Shown here piece after piece: positions 1 through 7,474 of a DNA stretch of 64,000 nucleotides. The notes under the pieces are model-generated. The model had not been told where the DNA came from. It was given only the letters and a program-made list of their open reading frames with translations, and searched no databases. The first letter of the stretch is position 1, and every line of letters begins with the position of its first letter. Source of the stretch: Nitrosopumilus zosterae (lineage in GTDB: Archaea; Thermoproteota; Nitrososphaeria; Nitrososphaerales; Nitrosopumilaceae); the NCBI RefSeq assembly GCF_025998175.1, contig NZ_AP026695.1, positions 640,038 through 704,037 of the forward strand, read 5' to 3'. Position numbers and translations under genes: made by a program.

Positions 1-178
1 ACTGACTAACATGAATTATCTCAAACTTGCTTAGCATTTTGTCTTTTTGAGCTTCTGTTGTTGCGGTATAGTATCCTTCAAACGTTCCAACCTTACTCAC
101 GACAATACCTGTAATTAATCCTGCAACTACGATTGATGCAATAATTAAAATCCCTTCACTGATCATTCCTGATGCCAT
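1..178 (-). CDS. ArlF/ArlG-type archaellum stator protein, N-terminal part
   Basis: The gene runs off the left edge; 59 residues are visible. It starts MASGMISEGILIIASIVVAG, a short N-terminus followed directly by one hydrophobic segment, then a soluble part ending FEIIHVSQ at the edge. That layout fits the archaellum stator proteins ArlF and ArlG, which sit in the membrane with a beta domain outside. The ATG overlaps the stop codon of the upstream gene by one base (TAATG), so the two are probably translationally coupled. Too little is visible to choose between ArlF and ArlG. Confidence 0.6.
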   Translation of the reverse strand, partial: MASGMISEGILIIASIVVAGLITGIVVSKVGTFEGYYTATTEAQKDKMLSKFEIIHVSQ

Positions 179-1557
179 TATTTCACCTCATTTGCAACTG
201 TTTTTTTCAGTAACCCTTCTATCTCTGAATTACTCTCTTCGATTTTCGTTGTTCCATTAGAATTATTTTTTTTGTCAATAAATTTTTTTAATTGTTTTTC
301 ATCCACTGTAAGATTCAAAGTCTTACAATGAACTTTAGTTAGTTCAAATACTTCTTCTGAAACAAAATCTCTTGACAACTCATCAATCAGAGAAATAACA
401 TCTTCTGGTAATTTGGAATCTTCTTCCTCTATAGGTTCTTGTACCACAGGTTCTTGTACCACAGGTTCTTGTACCACAGGTTCTTGTACCACAGGTTCTT
501 GTACCACAGGTTCTTGTACCACAGGTTCTTGTACCACAGGTTCTTGTACCACAGGTTCTTGTACCACAGGTTCTTGTACCACAGGTTCTTGTACCACAGG
601 TTCTTGTACCACAGGTTCTTGTACCACAGGTTCTTGTACCACAGGTTCTTGTACCACAGGTTCTTGTACCACAGGTTCTTTTGGTTTATGATTTGATTTT
701 GAAATTTCTGGAGGATTGGTTGGTTTTTGAATTAATTCATCTACATTAATTGTTTGAATATTATCTTTGAATGGAGCATCTTCTCTCATGAAATTTAATG
801 GATTATTCATATCTGTAGTGAGTAATTTAATGTCAGTTAGAGTAGTTTCAAACGAATTTGAAAGAATTTCCACTTCTTCTTTTACTGTAGTCAGATCCAA
901 CTTGAATTGATCAAAATCTGTTTTAAGTGTCTGAATATCGTTTTCTATTGGTTCTAGTTTCTCCATGATGATTAATTCTGTGTCTGAATTGTCTAGAGAG
1001 GTATCTGAATAATTCCCATCACCCTCAGTTTCTACTCCTGCTAGTAAAGCTTCTATTTCTGAATTACCCCCTATACTGTCTTCTGAATTATTCTCAGTAT
1101 TTGTTCCTGCTAACATGGCTTCTATCTCTGGATTTCTATTTTCTTCTCCCTCAGCATCTGTTTTTGTCAAAAGTGCTTCCATTTCTGACATTCCTGAACC
1201 ATTCTCAGAATCTGTTCCTGCTAACAAAGCGTCAATCTCCGAATTTTCACTACTTGAAGTTTCTGTAATTGATGATTTTTTTGGTGTTTGTGTTTTAGGA
1301 TTGTTTGACGATTTTCCTTTGACTGATATGTTTTTTAGTGATAAATTTTTTAAATTAATTTTTTTAAAATTAAGACCAATTATTATTACAACAAGTGGAA
1401 CAAACAATGTAACCACAACATACTGCTCGTCAAAAAGATATTGAGGAAATATCTCATAAAGAACAAGAAAATACATTGCGAATCCTGAAAATATAATTAA
1501 TTTTAAATTGCTTTCACTGATTTTTAGTTTAGAAAAAATAGTTGATGGGGGGAGCAT
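178..1557 (-). CDS. Membrane-anchored ArlC/D/E-like archaellum protein with repeats
   Basis: 459 residues. Two hydrophobic segments (about 18-36 and 45-63) are followed by a long cytoplasmic part. Residues 106-114, 124-132, 143-151, 166-174 and 444-452 are five copies of a motif of the type SEIDALLAG. Residues about 195-250 form a predicted coiled coil (EKLEPIENDIQTLKTDF and following) resembling ArlC/ArlE. Residues 296-375 are 16 copies of VVQEP, and the last 80 residues are a small helical domain. ArlC/D/E proteins form the motor's cytoplasmic ring and receive the chemotaxis signal in Euryarchaeota. A strong ribosome site (AGGAGGT, overlapping the archaellin stop) lies just before the ATG, tying it to the archaellin at 1568-2281. 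The family assignment rests on coiled coil and context. Confidence 0.6.
   Translation of the reverse strand: MLPPSTIFSKLKISESNLKLIIFSGFAMYFLVLYEIFPQYLFDEQYVVVTLFVPLVVIIIGLNFKKINLKNLSLKNISVKGKSSNNPKTQTPKKSSITETSSSENSEIDALLAGTDSENGSGMSEMEALLTKTDAEGEENRNPEIEAMLAGTNTENNSEDSIGGNSEIEALLAGVETEGDGNYSDTSLDNSDTELIIMEKLEPIENDIQTLKTDFDQFKLDLTTVKEEVEILSNSFETTLTDIKLLTTDMNNPLNFMREDAPFKDNIQTINVDELIQKPTNPPEISKSNHKPKEPVVQEPVVQEPVVQEPVVQEPVVQEPVVQEPVVQEPVVQEPVVQEPVVQEPVVQEPVVQEPVVQEPVVQEPVVQEPVVQEPIEEEDSKLPEDVISLIDELSRDFVSEEVFELTKVHCKTLNLTVDEKQLKKFIDKKNNSNGTTKIEESNSEIEGLLKKTVANEVK
434..673. repeat. 16 perfect 15-bp tandem repeats coding VVQEP
   Basis: The 15-bp unit GGTTCTTGTACCACA (plus strand) is repeated 16 times without a base change, then a partial copy follows. 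It lies inside the archaellum-associated gene and codes for VVQEP on the minus strand. Complete identity between copies, including synonymous positions, points to recent expansion by slippage or unequal recombination. The copy number is likely to vary between strains. Confidence 0.97.
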
Positions 1558-1567
1558 AAAAAACCTC

Positions 1568-2281
1568 CTAGCCCAAATCTACTATGGTGTTTGTGATTGT
1601 TGGAACTTGTCTTTCTACCGTCAAGGCTGCACCGGTTGGTGTAATGATTTCAATTTTGACTTTGTCTAACGCTGAAGGTTTATCAGCTGCATTGTAAAGA
1701 ATTGCCAAAACTGCGGTTTCACCTTGTGAAAGAATGTCATTTGGTGGTGATTCATTTGCTTGTGTAAAGTAAACAAATGCACGTGTGTTTGTTGGTGTTT
1801 CATTACTAAATGGATCGCCAACTATGTCGGCAAATGCTTCACCTGTTCCACTAGTTTCTGAATCATCTGCTTGTATGGATGCTGCTGATAGTTGTTTCCA
1901 TTCTTGAGTAGATAATGTACCTACATAGATATTGTCGTAATTTTCTCCATTACTGACATATTTTACAGCCATAGTCTCTGCATCAAGATTTACATCTGAA
2001 CCACCAGATGAGACCTTAAATGGAAATGCTGTAGCATTAAGTGATCCGCCATTTACGTATCCTTGACCAATAACTTTACCTGCAACTTGCATGCTGCTAC
2101 TGGACTCACCCAAACTAGAGATGATCGAAGTCTTTGCTTTCTGTGAGGTAGTAAATCCCATGTTAAGTACAACAAATGCTAAGGCTGCAGCTACAATTAC
2201 AAATGCAATCATGACTATTGCAGACTCTACACCGATGACTCCACGATGAGAATGTCGCGTTCCCTTTCGTTGTAATTTCAT
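1568..2281 (-). CDS. Archaellin (archaellum filament subunit), copy 1
   Basis: 237 residues. The class III signal peptide MKLQRKGTRHSHRG is followed by the hydrophobic helix VIGVESAIVMIAFVIVAAAL. Cleavage by a PibD/ArlK peptidase is expected after Gly14, which leaves Glu19 at mature position +5. The C-terminal part is a variable beta domain ending VPTITNTIVDLG. The first 51 residues are shared with the next four copies. It has its own TATA promoter 24 nt upstream and is followed after 10 bp by the ArlC/D/E-like gene, so it is the promoter-proximal gene for the accessory operon. Confidence 0.93.
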   Translation of the reverse strand: MKLQRKGTRHSHRGVIGVESAIVMIAFVIVAAALAFVVLNMGFTTSQKAKTSIISSLGESSSSMQVAGKVIGQGYVNGGSLNATAFPFKVSSGGSDVNLDAETMAVKYVSNGENYDNIYVGTLSTQEWKQLSAASIQADDSETSGTGEAFADIVGDPFSNETPTNTRAFVYFTQANESPPNDILSQGETAVLAILYNAADKPSALDKVKIEIITPTGAALTVERQVPTITNTIVDLG

Positions 2282-2304
2282 TGATAGAATTTAGTGGGAT
2301 GGGA

Positions 2305-2333
2305 GTATATCATAGCGTGTGTTTGCTGTGATC
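2305..2333 (-). promoter_or_regulatory. Promoter of archaellin copy 1
   Basis: On the minus strand GATCACAGCAAACACACGC is followed by the TATA-like TATGATATAC. The element ends 24 nt before the ATG, so transcription should begin at or next to the start codon, giving a leaderless mRNA. The 29-nt block is identical to that of copy 3. Confidence 0.75.
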
Positions 2334-2372
2334 AAACAAGACTAATTTCAAATTATTCAAAAAACAGTATAA

Positions 2373-3092
2373 TTATCCTAAATCTATAACTTCATGGGTG
2401 ATATTTGATATGTCTCTACTTATTGTCATGGTTGCACCACTTGAAATCATTATTTCTAAATTAATCCTGTCTTGTGATTGAGGTCTATCATTTTCAGCAA
2501 ATGCCACTGCCAAAACTGCGTGCTCTCCCATATCTAAGACTTGATTTGAATTTAATCTCTTTGCCCAATACACGAATGCACTTGTTTCATTGGGGATGGT
2601 TCCGTTAACCGGATTTGCTCCATTAAAAGCATCAAATGAAGAATCTGTTTCAAGGTCGGCTTGTCTAAATGCAAGAACAGGTTGTCTAAAAATTTCGGAT
2701 GTTATTGCTCCTGCATAGATATTATTGTATTGAATAGATTTAGTAATATAGCTAATTGAGACAACATCTGATGCAAAATTTATGGAATTTCCCGACTCTG
2801 AAATTTTTAAAGGTATTGTGGTAGCATTAATTTTTTGAACAACTCCGCATCCTGAATTCACATTAATACAACCTATTGCAGTAATTGACCCTGCTATCTT
2901 CATGGCACTTGTAGATTCTTCAAGACCTGCTAGAGTTACAGTCTTTGCTTTCTGTGAGGTAGTAAATCCCATGTTAAGTACAACAAATGCTAAGGCTGCA
3001 GCTACAATTACAAATGCAATCATGACTATTGCAGACTCTACACCGATTACTCCACGATGAGAATGTCGCGTTCCCTTTCGCTGTAATTTCAT
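2373..3092 (-). CDS. Archaellin, copy 2 (divergent)
   Basis: 239 residues. The signal peptide and helix are identical to those of copy 1, but the outer domain is the most diverged of the first five copies (for example VTLAGLEESTSAMKIAG, ending ITHEVIDLG). It has two cysteines, in CINVNSGCG, at about residues 75-81. Its promoter keeps only the TATA part of the element shared by the other copies, so it may be expressed under different conditions, perhaps as a minor, hook-like or alternative filament subunit (inference). Confidence 0.92.
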   Translation of the reverse strand: MKLQRKGTRHSHRGVIGVESAIVMIAFVIVAAALAFVVLNMGFTTSQKAKTVTLAGLEESTSAMKIAGSITAIGCINVNSGCGVVQKINATTIPLKISESGNSINFASDVVSISYITKSIQYNNIYAGAITSEIFRQPVLAFRQADLETDSSFDAFNGANPVNGTIPNETSAFVYWAKRLNSNQVLDMGEHAVLAVAFAENDRPQSQDRINLEIMISSGATMTISRDISNITHEVIDLG

Positions 3093-3115
3093 TGATATGT
3101 AATCTATTCAAAGCA

Positions 3116-3124
3116 GTATATCAT
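3116..3124 (-). promoter_or_regulatory. TATA element of archaellin copy 2
   Basis: Only ATGATATAC is conserved here, again exactly 24 nt before the ATG. The upstream GATCACA and AAACACACGC parts seen at the other five copies are absent, replaced by AT-rich sequence. Confidence 0.6.
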
Positions 3125-3149
3125 AAAGTCTGTATAATATAAACAAACA

Positions 3150-3196
3150 AAAAAAAATTTTAAAAATAAGAAAAAGGAAAACCAGTGTTATTGGTT
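3150..3196 (-). terminator. Terminator after archaellin copy 3
   Basis: On the minus strand the stem AACCA/TGGTT with a 7-nt loop (3180-3196) overlaps the stop codon and is followed by a T-rich run (CCTTTTTCTTATTTTT). The same unit follows copies 4 and 5. Confidence 0.5.
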
Positions 3197-3909
3197 TAAC
3201 CTAGGTCTACTACGGATGTAGTGATTGTTGGAACTTGACGTTCTACTGACAATGAGGCTCCAGTTGCTGGAATTATCTCCACTCTAACTGTATCAAGTGA
3301 AGTTGGTCTTTCCCCATCTTCAAATGCCACTGCCAAAACTGCATGTTCACCATCATCTAAGATTGAATTGATGGTTGATCCACTAACTGTCCAGTAGATG
3401 AATGCTGCAGTGTTGGTTACTATTGTTTCAGATACAGGATTCATATTTCCTGAGAAGTTTGTCAAACTATTAGCTACTGCACCCTCAAATGCTAAATCTA
3501 ATGATCTGTATTCTGCATCAGTAACTGTACCAGAGTAAATATCGTCATATTCGATACTATTGCTGACATATTTGACTGCAGTTGTTGCTGCTGACAAATC
3601 TACTGCATCTCCACCAGAAGTAATCTTGATTGGGTATGCAGTTGCATTAAGATATGGTGTACTGCATCCATTACTAGATGATGTACAGCCTACGCCGATA
3701 ACTTTACCGGCAACTTGCATGCTGCTACTAGACTCTCCTAATCCTGAGATGATTGTGGTCTTTGCTTTCTGTGAGGTAGTAAATCCCATGTTAAGTACAA
3801 CAAATGCTAAGGCTGCAGCTACAATTACAAATGCAATCATGACTATTGCAGACTCTACACCGATGACTCCACGATGAGAATGTCGCGTTCCCTTTCGTTG
3901 TAATTTCAT
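3196..3909 (-). CDS. Archaellin, copy 3
   Basis: 237 residues, with the same class III signal peptide and N-terminal helix as copy 1. It is nearly identical to copy 4, with differences concentrated at about residues 136-165. A cysteine pair lies in the segment CTSSSNGCS. The 3' end, including the stop codon and the downstream hairpin with T-rich tract, is identical to copies 4 and 5, a sign of recent duplication or gene conversion. Confidence 0.93.
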   Translation of the reverse strand: MKLQRKGTRHSHRGVIGVESAIVMIAFVIVAAALAFVVLNMGFTTSQKAKTTIISGLGESSSSMQVAGKVIGVGCTSSSNGCSTPYLNATAYPIKITSGGDAVDLSAATTAVKYVSNSIEYDDIYSGTVTDAEYRSLDLAFEGAVANSLTNFSGNMNPVSETIVTNTAAFIYWTVSGSTINSILDDGEHAVLAVAFEDGERPTSLDTVRVEIIPATGASLSVERQVPTITTSVVDLG

Positions 3910-3932
3910 TGATAGAATTTAGTGGGATGGGA

Positions 3933-3961
3933 GTATATCATAGCGTGTGTTTGCTGTGATC
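3933..3961 (-). promoter_or_regulatory. Promoter of archaellin copy 3
   Basis: This is the same 29-nt block as at copy 1 (GATCACA, AAACACACGC, TATGATATAC), 24 nt before the ATG. The sequence from the block to the start codon is also identical to copy 1, so promoter and 5' end were copied together. Confidence 0.75.
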
Positions 3962-3967
3962 AAACAG

Positions 3968-4014
3968 AAAAAAAATTTTAAAAATAAGAAAAAGGAAAAC
4001 CAGTGTTATTGGTT
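3968..4014 (-). terminator. Terminator after archaellin copy 4
   Basis: The same hairpin as after copy 3 (stem at 3998-4014) and T-rich tract. It would separate copy 4 from the promoter of copy 3. Confidence 0.5.
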
Positions 4015-4727
4015 TAACCTAGGTCTACTACGGATGTAGTGATTGTTGGAACTTGACGTTCTACTGACAATGAGGCTCCAGTTGCTGGAATTATCTCCAC
4101 TCTAACTGTATCAAGTGAAGTTGGTCTTTCCCCATCTTCAAATGCCACTGCCAAAACTGCATGTTCACCATCATCTAAGATTGAATTGATGGTTGATCCA
4201 CTAACTGTCCAGTAGATGAATGCTGCAGTGTTGGTTACTACGGTTTGATTTACAGGATTTATGACTCCTGAGAAGTTTGTCAAACTATTGTCTACTGCTC
4301 CTCTAAATGCATCAGCTAATGATCTGTATTCTGCATCAGTAACTGTACCAGAGTAAATATCGTCATATTCGATACTATTGCTGACATATTTGACTGCAGT
4401 TGTTGCTGCTGACAAATCTACTGCATCTCCACCAGAAGTAATCTTGATTGGGTATGCAGTTGCATTAAGATATGGTGTACTGCATCCATTACTAGATGAT
4501 GTACAGCCTACGCCGATAACTTTACCGGCAACTTGCATGCTGCTACTAGACTCTCCTAATCCTGAGATGATTGTGGTCTTTGCTTTCTGTGAGGTAGTAA
4601 ATCCCATGTTAAGTACAACAAATGCTAAGGCTGCAGCTACAATTACAAATGCAATCATGACTATTGCAGACTCTACACCGATTACTCCACGATGAGAATG
4701 TCGCGTTCCCTTTCGCTGTAATTTCAT
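4014..4727 (-). CDS. Archaellin, copy 4
   Basis: 237 residues, a near-duplicate of copy 3. The changed block is about residues 136-165 (ADAFRGAVDNSLTNFSGVIN here). The class III signal peptide, Glu at mature +5 and C-terminus VPTITTSVVDLG are unchanged. Its promoter element is slightly changed (GTATATTGTATCGTG on the plus strand), but the spacing to the start is the same. Confidence 0.93.
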   Translation of the reverse strand: MKLQRKGTRHSHRGVIGVESAIVMIAFVIVAAALAFVVLNMGFTTSQKAKTTIISGLGESSSSMQVAGKVIGVGCTSSSNGCSTPYLNATAYPIKITSGGDAVDLSAATTAVKYVSNSIEYDDIYSGTVTDAEYRSLADAFRGAVDNSLTNFSGVINPVNQTVVTNTAAFIYWTVSGSTINSILDDGEHAVLAVAFEDGERPTSLDTVRVEIIPATGASLSVERQVPTITTSVVDLG

Positions 4728-4750
4728 TATATATCAAAATCTAATATTTG

Positions 4751-4779
4751 GTATATTGTATCGTGTGTTTTTTGTGATC
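4751..4779 (-). promoter_or_regulatory. Promoter of archaellin copy 4
   Basis: A variant of the shared block: GATCACA is kept, followed by AAAAACACACGATACAATAT and AC. The TATA part is changed, but the distance to the ATG is still 24 nt. Confidence 0.7.
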
Positions 4780-4799
4780 GAACAACATATTCCTAAAAA

Positions 4800-4836
4800 T
4801 GAAAAATAAGAAAAAGGAAAACCAGTGTTATTGGTT
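4800..4836 (-). terminator. Terminator after archaellin copy 5
   Basis: The same hairpin (stem at 4820-4836) followed by a T-rich tract on the minus strand, identical to those after copies 3 and 4. Confidence 0.5.
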
Positions 4837-5555
4837 TAACCTAGGTCTACTACGGATGTAGTGATTGTTGGAACTTGACGTTCTACTGACAATGAGGCTC
4901 CAGTTGCTGGAATTATCTCCACTCTAACTGTATCAAGTGAAGTTGGTCTTTCCCCATCTTCAAATGCAACTACTAATACTGCGTGCTCTCCTTGATCTAA
5001 TACTGCATTAGCAGTTGTTTGGACTGACCAGTAGATGAATGCTGCCGTGTTAGCGACAACAGATCCTGTCATTGGTTGTGCATTGTTAAAATCATCAAAA
5101 TCACTACTGCTTTCGGCATCTGCCTGATCTAATGCATCTGTTAAAGATCTGTATTCTGTTGCCGTGATTGGACCTGCATAAACATCATCATACTCAATAG
5201 CATTGCTAAGGTATCTTACTGCAGTTGTTGCTGCTGACAAATCTACTGCATCTCCACCAGAAGTAACCTTGATTGGGTATGCAGTTGCATTAAGATATGG
5301 GGTTGATGAACAACCTCCTGCCGATGTTGTACAGCCTACGCCGATAACTTTACCGGCAACTTGCATGCTGCTACTAGACTCTCCTAATCCTGAGATGATT
5401 GTGGTCTTTGCTTTCTGTGAGGTAGTAAATCCCATGTTAAGTACAACAAATGCTAAGGCTGCAGCTACAATTACAAATGCAATCATGACTATTGCAGACT
5501 CTACACCGATTACTCCACGATGAGAATGTCGCGTTCCCTTTCGCTGTAATTTCAT
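4836..5555 (-). CDS. Archaellin, copy 5
   Basis: 239 residues. The N-terminal 70 and C-terminal 40 residues match copies 3 and 4, while the middle (about 120-190) differs, so it looks like a mosaic. A cysteine pair lies in CTTSAGGCSS. It has its own conserved promoter at 5579-5607. The upstream neighbour on this strand is the cupredoxin gene, whose stop codon is close to this promoter. Confidence 0.93.
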   Translation of the reverse strand: MKLQRKGTRHSHRGVIGVESAIVMIAFVIVAAALAFVVLNMGFTTSQKAKTTIISGLGESSSSMQVAGKVIGVGCTTSAGGCSSTPYLNATAYPIKVTSGGDAVDLSAATTAVRYLSNAIEYDDVYAGPITATEYRSLTDALDQADAESSSDFDDFNNAQPMTGSVVANTAAFIYWSVQTTANAVLDQGEHAVLVVAFEDGERPTSLDTVRVEIIPATGASLSVERQVPTITTSVVDLG

Positions 5556-5578
5556 TGATTAGAAAATGAATGATGTGG

Positions 5579-5607
5579 GTATATCATGGCGTGTGTTTAT
5601 TGTGATC
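5579..5607 (-). promoter_or_regulatory. Promoter of archaellin copy 5
   Basis: GATCACAATAAACACACGC plus CATGATATAC, 24 nt before the ATG. It lies between the stop of the cupredoxin gene and archaellin copy 5, so copy 5 does not depend on read-through. Confidence 0.75.
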
Positions 5608-5629
5608 GTATATGTTTAAAATAATGACT

Positions 5630-6493
5630 TTAAAGAGAATTTTTAAAGAAATTTAATGAATTGACAAATTCTTTTTCTGTCGTTACATCATTGCCGTGCC
5701 AGCATAATGTTTTTTTGAACCAATTTGGAAGACGTATTTCTTCAAAAAGAAAACTATCTTCTAATTTAAAATCTTGACAAAATTCTAAATATTTTGATTT
5801 GTCATGTGTTGTGTTTTTTGAAATTTTTATCTGCATGCTGGTAGATTCACTTGGAACACCATACACTAACTTAAGTAGATAATTTTCATCTTTATTCCAT
5901 AAAGAATCTGAAATATCTATAACTTCATTAAAAGATGCATCTGACTCGAATAATTTGATTTTTTGATAGATCAGATTGTTTTTACTGTCATAAATTAGCA
6001 TCTCATATTCTGTATTTCCTAAATCTGATTCCACTAATCCTCCAATTGATAGAATGTTTTGATTTAGAATTTTATATGATATGTCTAGTGTGGAAAAAAG
6101 TATATTCGGTCTATCTTCAAAAAATATTTTACCTGTATACCATGGATGTATTTCACAAAAATAATAGTATCCTGCATAATCTATAAAATCTAATGAAACA
6201 GAATTACTGTTTTCTCCTCCTGAAATGACATCTGTGGAAAAGAACGTTCCCGAATAATCTGGATGCTGAGGTACCCCACTAACAATTCTGTGACTAGTTG
6301 AATCATTATTTTGCCATGTTATCCTATCTCCTGAAAATATTGGAAGTTCTTTGGGCTTGAATAATTCTTGTCCTTTTTGACTATCATACGGATTTATGGA
6401 TATAATCCACGAATTTTCTGCATATGCTGACAAAACAATATGTGGTAAAATCATGAATAGCCCTAAAATAATAATTATTTTCACCGTCATCAT
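5630..6493 (-). CDS. Secreted cupredoxin-domain protein inserted in the archaellin array
   Basis: About 287 residues. I chose the ATG at 6493 because it opens a normal Sec signal peptide (hydrophobic 4-23, ending LSAYA before ENSW); the reading frame stays open upstream to 6544. Residues 30-128 are a plastocyanin-like domain with copper ligands His68, Cys113 and His116 in YFCEIHPWYTG. The axial Met usual at three residues after the His is Tyr119 here, so a type 1 site would be three-coordinate or altered. The remaining 160 residues are a beta-rich domain I do not recognise. It lies between archaellin copies 5 and 6 on the same strand. Thaumarchaeota use many cupredoxins for electron transfer, but the function here is unknown. 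Confidence 0.75.
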   Translation of the reverse strand: MMTVKIIIILGLFMILPHIVLSAYAENSWIISINPYDSQKGQELFKPKELPIFSGDRITWQNNDSTSHRIVSGVPQHPDYSGTFFSTDVISGGENSNSVSLDFIDYAGYYYFCEIHPWYTGKIFFEDRPNILFSTLDISYKILNQNILSIGGLVESDLGNTEYEMLIYDSKNNLIYQKIKLFESDASFNEVIDISDSLWNKDENYLLKLVYGVPSESTSMQIKISKNTTHDKSKYLEFCQDFKLEDSFLFEEIRLPNWFKKTLCWHGNDVTTEKEFVNSLNFFKNSL

Positions 6494-6579
6494 ATAATCA
6501 TAAAAAATTTGTAATTTGTAGTGTTGTTTGATCAAAATAAACAAAATAAAAAAGTAAAAAACATGGCTAACTTGTAAAA

Positions 6580-7260
6580 TTAACCAAGATCTACTATTGC
6601 TGATGATATGTTTGGAACTGTACGCTCTACTGACAATGGTGCTCCAGTTGGAAGAATTACTTCGGCTCTAATCACATCAAGTGATTGTGGTCTTTCAGAT
6701 TCTGAAAATGCTATTGCTAACATTCCATGTTCACCTTGATCCAAGATAAAGTTGTCATTTCTATTCACATTGAAATAAAACACTGCTTTTGTTTCAGCTG
6801 GGCTAGTATCATTTACAGGATTTGATGATATGTATCCTGCAGTAACCGATGCTTGCATTGCTTCTGCCAATGTATCATATGTTCCTACAGATAATGCTCC
6901 TGCAAAGATATTGCCGTGCTCTACATCGTTACTAATATAACGAATGGCCGCATTCGAGGGATTAAGGTTAATTGCTGACCCTCCGGAGACAATCTTTAGT
7001 GGAACGGCTGTCGCATTAAGTTTTCCTGCAGTAATGTGACCTGAACCCACAACTTTACCTGCAATCTCTAATGCACTACTTGCTTCATCTGCACTTGAGA
7101 CTATGGCATTTTTTGTTTTTTGCGTAGTTGAGAATCCCATGTTAAGTACAACAAATGCTAAGGCTGCAGCTACAATTACAAATGCAATCATGACTATTGC
7201 AGACTCTACACCGATTACTCCACGATGAGAATGTCGCGTTCCCTTTCGTTGTAATTTCAT
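6580..7260 (-). CDS. Archaellin, copy 6 (array end)
   Basis: 226 residues, the shortest copy. The signal peptide and helix match the others up to VVLNMGF, then it diverges (STTQKTKNAIVSSADEASS). It has no cysteine pair and ends VPNISSAIVDLG. It is the outermost archaellin, with a full conserved promoter at 7284-7312 and the TrmB-type regulator divergent from it. It may be the oldest or a functionally separate subunit. Confidence 0.92.
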   Translation of the reverse strand: MKLQRKGTRHSHRGVIGVESAIVMIAFVIVAAALAFVVLNMGFSTTQKTKNAIVSSADEASSALEIAGKVVGSGHITAGKLNATAVPLKIVSGGSAINLNPSNAAIRYISNDVEHGNIFAGALSVGTYDTLAEAMQASVTAGYISSNPVNDTSPAETKAVFYFNVNRNDNFILDQGEHGMLAIAFSESERPQSLDVIRAEVILPTGAPLSVERTVPNISSAIVDLG

Positions 7261-7283
7261 TGATTAGAAAATGAATAATGAGG

Positions 7284-7312
7284 GTATATCATGGCGTGTG
7301 TTTGCTGTGATC
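7284..7312 (-). promoter_or_regulatory. Promoter of archaellin copy 6
   Basis: GATCACAGCAAACACACGC plus CATGATATAC, 24 nt before the ATG. The spacer to the start codon (CATTTTCTAATCA at its end) is nearly identical to that of copy 5. Confidence 0.75.
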
Positions 7313-7474
7313 GTACAACTTCTCTGAATGTGGGTGTTCGTTTGCAAAAAACACACAGTATCTAATTATGTCAAAATTTGTTTAAAACTTAATGAAAAAT
7401 CAACGACTTCTAAGTTATAAGATTCCTAGTGGTGGATCAGATATATACCAGAAAAACTCAGAGGAGAAAGTAAT

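Noticed and set aside
434..673. CRISPR-like array
   Set aside because: The units are perfect 15-bp copies with no spacers between them, and they are in frame inside a coding gene.
439..696. Plus-strand frames coding LYHRF and GSCTT repeats across the 15-bp array
   Set aside because: Shadows of the VVQEP repeat. The unit is a multiple of three and has no stop, so all frames look open. The minus-strand frame has membrane segments, a ribosome site and operon context.
3196..5555. Archaellin copies 3-5 as a composite transposon or integrated element
   Set aside because: No transposase, no target-site duplication and no terminal inverted repeats. Repetition is explained by tandem duplication and conversion.
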